Assembly (NCBI RefSeq): GCF_003946385.1
Contig: NZ_RHOE01000019.1
Span: 1-42,312, forward strand
Length of the DNA stretch: 42,312 nt
Direction of reading: 5' to 3'
From: Loigolactobacillus zhaoyuanensis
GTDB taxonomy: Bacteria > Bacillota > Bacilli > Lactobacillales > Lactobacillaceae
The notes under the pieces were generated by a model. That model was not told the DNA's origin, ran no database searches, and worked only from the letters and a program-made list of their open reading frames with translations. Both the position numbers and the translations under genes were made by a program. Shown here piece by piece: positions 41,549 through 42,312 of this stretch (position 1 is the stretch's first letter; the number at the start of each line of letters is the position of its first letter).

Positions 41549-42019
41549 TTACTCACGTTCGTATCTTAAATGATTCAAAATACCGATCAAGATATGTGCT
41601 CGCAGCTGTTCCTCTAAATTACGGTCGGCCACTGCAAGCGTCTCATGACTGGTCGCAGCGAGAACTAAATTGGCTTCCTTACGCTCAATCACTTGATCAT
41701 CATACAATTTTTGGACTAATGCCAATGCATCACGCTGATTGATCTGCTCACCAATCAACTGGATCATTGTGTCCAGCATATCACGATCATCAAGCAATTT
41801 CACCTTCTCGATTCGGATATAACCACCACCGCCGCGCTTACTTTGAACCAAGTAGCCACGCTGAATAGTAAAACGTGTCTTAATTACATAATTAATCTGG
41901 GATGGGACACAATTAAATAACTCCGCAATTTCAGATCGTTTAATCTCAATCCGCTCCGATTCTGCTAGAATTTGCTTCAAATAGGCTTCAATAATATCAG
42001 AAATATTTCGCCCTTGCAT
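41549..42019 (-). CDS. ctsR: transcriptional repressor CtsR
   Basis: 156 residues from the ATG at 42019 (AAGG upstream; a GTG at 42028 is less likely). The N-terminal winged helix ends in the glycine-rich wing KRGGGGYIRIEK (62-73), the intrinsic heat sensor of the family. It represses class III heat-shock genes at 30-37 C and lets go on heating; without McsB, degradation would rely on other pathways. First gene of the ctsR-clpC operon and bound by its own product at 42036-42052. Confidence 0.96.
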   Translation of the reverse strand: MQGRNISDIIEAYLKQILAESERIEIKRSEIAELFNCVPSQINYVIKTRFTIQRGYLVQSKRGGGGYIRIEKVKLLDDRDMLDTMIQLIGEQINQRDALALVQKLYDDQVIERKEANLVLAATSHETLAVADRNLEEQLRAHILIGILNHLRYERE

Positions 42020-42035
42020 CGTCTTCACCCTTAAC

Positions 42036-42083
42036 TTTGACTAATATTGACTATTATTATAGATGAATTTTATGAAATTGCAA
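42036..42083 (-). promoter_or_regulatory. ctsR-clpC promoter with CtsR operator
   Basis: On the minus strand TTGCAA (42083-42078), a 16-base spacer and perfect TATAAT (42061-42056) are followed at once by the operator AGTCAATATTAGTCAAA (42052-42036). This matches the CtsR heptad repeat RGTCAAA-N3-RGTCAAA with one change, placed just downstream of the -10 to block elongation or opening. Confidence 0.9.
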
Positions 42084-42114
42084 AGGAATACGTTGTTTTT
42101 ATTTTTCAAGAGAC

Positions 42115-42138
42115 AAAAAAAGTCCGCTAACGCAGACT
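42115..42138 (-). terminator. terminator of the tRNA unit
   Basis: AGTCCGC (42121-42127) and GCAGACT (42132-42138) pair around a four-base loop with one wobble. On the minus strand the stem is followed by seven T residues (42115-42121). Confidence 0.85.
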
Positions 42139-42154
42139 ATCGAGTTTAAATAAA

Positions 42155-42228
42155 TCGGGAAAACAAGATTTGAACTTGCGACCCCTACGTCCCGAACGTA
42201 GTGCTCTACCAAGCTGAGCTACTTCCCG
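42155..42228 (-). tRNA. tRNA-Pro (anticodon CGG)
   Basis: Minus strand, 74 bases including the discriminator A; the CCA end is not encoded. The acceptor stem is CGGGAAG with a G-T last pair, the D arm is GTAGCTCAGCTTGGTAGAGC, and the anticodon stem is CTACG around the loop TTCGGGA, giving anticodon CGG. The T arm has TTCAAAT. It reads CCG codons. Confidence 0.92.
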
Positions 42229-42255
42229 GAAAACTATTTTGAAAAAAAAAAAACA

Positions 42256-42312
42256 AGCGGAAGACGGGATTCGGACCCGCGACCCCCACCATGGCAAGGT
42301 GATGTTCTACCA
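42256..42312 (-). tRNA. tRNA-Gly (anticodon GCC), 5' end cut by the window
   Basis: Minus strand, the last about 57 bases. The anticodon arm TCACC around loop TTGCCAT gives anticodon GCC. The T arm GTCGCGGGTCCGAATCCCG and discriminator U fit glycine. The 5' acceptor and most of the D arm lie beyond position 42312. A run of 12 T residues follows at 42242-42253 (minus strand). Confidence 0.9.

Noticed and set aside
42242-42253. Run of 12 A/T as a mobile element scar
   Set aside because: It is the T-run after tRNA-Gly on the minus strand and needs no other explanation.

Overview
The window is a stretch of low-GC Firmicute chromosome, most likely from the family Lactobacillaceae. The evidence is gene order and protein type: ctsR-clpC without mcsA/mcsB, rpoB-rpoC, rpsL-rpsG-fusA, a complete S10-spc-alpha cluster running straight into ecfA1-ecfA2-ecfT-truA-rplM-rpsI, a zinc-type S14 and L36, a four-cysteine adenylate kinase, and a CtsR with a tetraglycine wing. 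I cannot name the species from the sequence alone. Almost everything from about 3.7 kb to the right end is transcribed leftward (minus strand). The exceptions are a cysteine hydrolase (22963-23520) and a prepilin peptidase (27184-27876).

Positions 1-3.7 kb are accessory. They look like one end of an integrated element next to the 3' end of rpsI, carrying a Tn916-type regulatory pair (ORF7-like sigma-type protein, ORF8-like small protein), an excisionase-like protein and a tyrosine integrase. The integrase gene ends about 130 bp from the rpsI stop codon, and the gap holds three copies of a TTACCCCAA motif. The left part is mostly decayed, with broken reading frames on the minus strand. An intergenic stretch upstream of the excisionase gene is unusually rich in hairpins. 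The rest of the element lies outside the window.

Positions 3.7-8.1 kb hold rplM-rpsI, with a promoter and probable L13 leader, then truA and the energizing module of an ECF vitamin transporter. Positions 8.2-22.8 kb are the ribosomal superoperon, read leftward from a strong promoter at about 22.8 kb. It appears split into two units: a terminator lies after adk, a promoter candidate precedes infA, and a strong terminator follows rplQ. Positions 23.5-27.0 kb are the str operon (rpsL, rpsG, fusA) with a consensus promoter and a hairpin-rich fusA leader. Positions 27.2-28.9 kb carry a lone comC-like peptidase and a HAD phosphatase. Positions 29.1-36.7 kb are rpoB-rpoC behind a leader containing two terminator-like hairpins. 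Positions 36.7-38.9 kb are two overlapping U32 genes resembling the trhP1/trhP2 tRNA-hydroxylation pair. Positions 39.0-42.1 kb are ctsR-clpC under a clear CtsR operator, and the window closes with tRNA-Pro(CGG) and a truncated tRNA-Gly(GCC).

Together the core genes supply transcription (alpha, beta, beta'), translation (over 25 ribosomal proteins, IF-1, EF-G), protein export (SecY), nucleotide balance (Adk), tRNA modification (TruA, U32 pair), vitamin import (Ecf) and protein quality control (ClpC/CtsR). I did not find a convincing new multi-gene system. The most unusual material is the element end at rpsI, the structured region upstream of its excisionase gene, and several leader or intercistronic RNA structures in the ribosomal and rpoBC operons.
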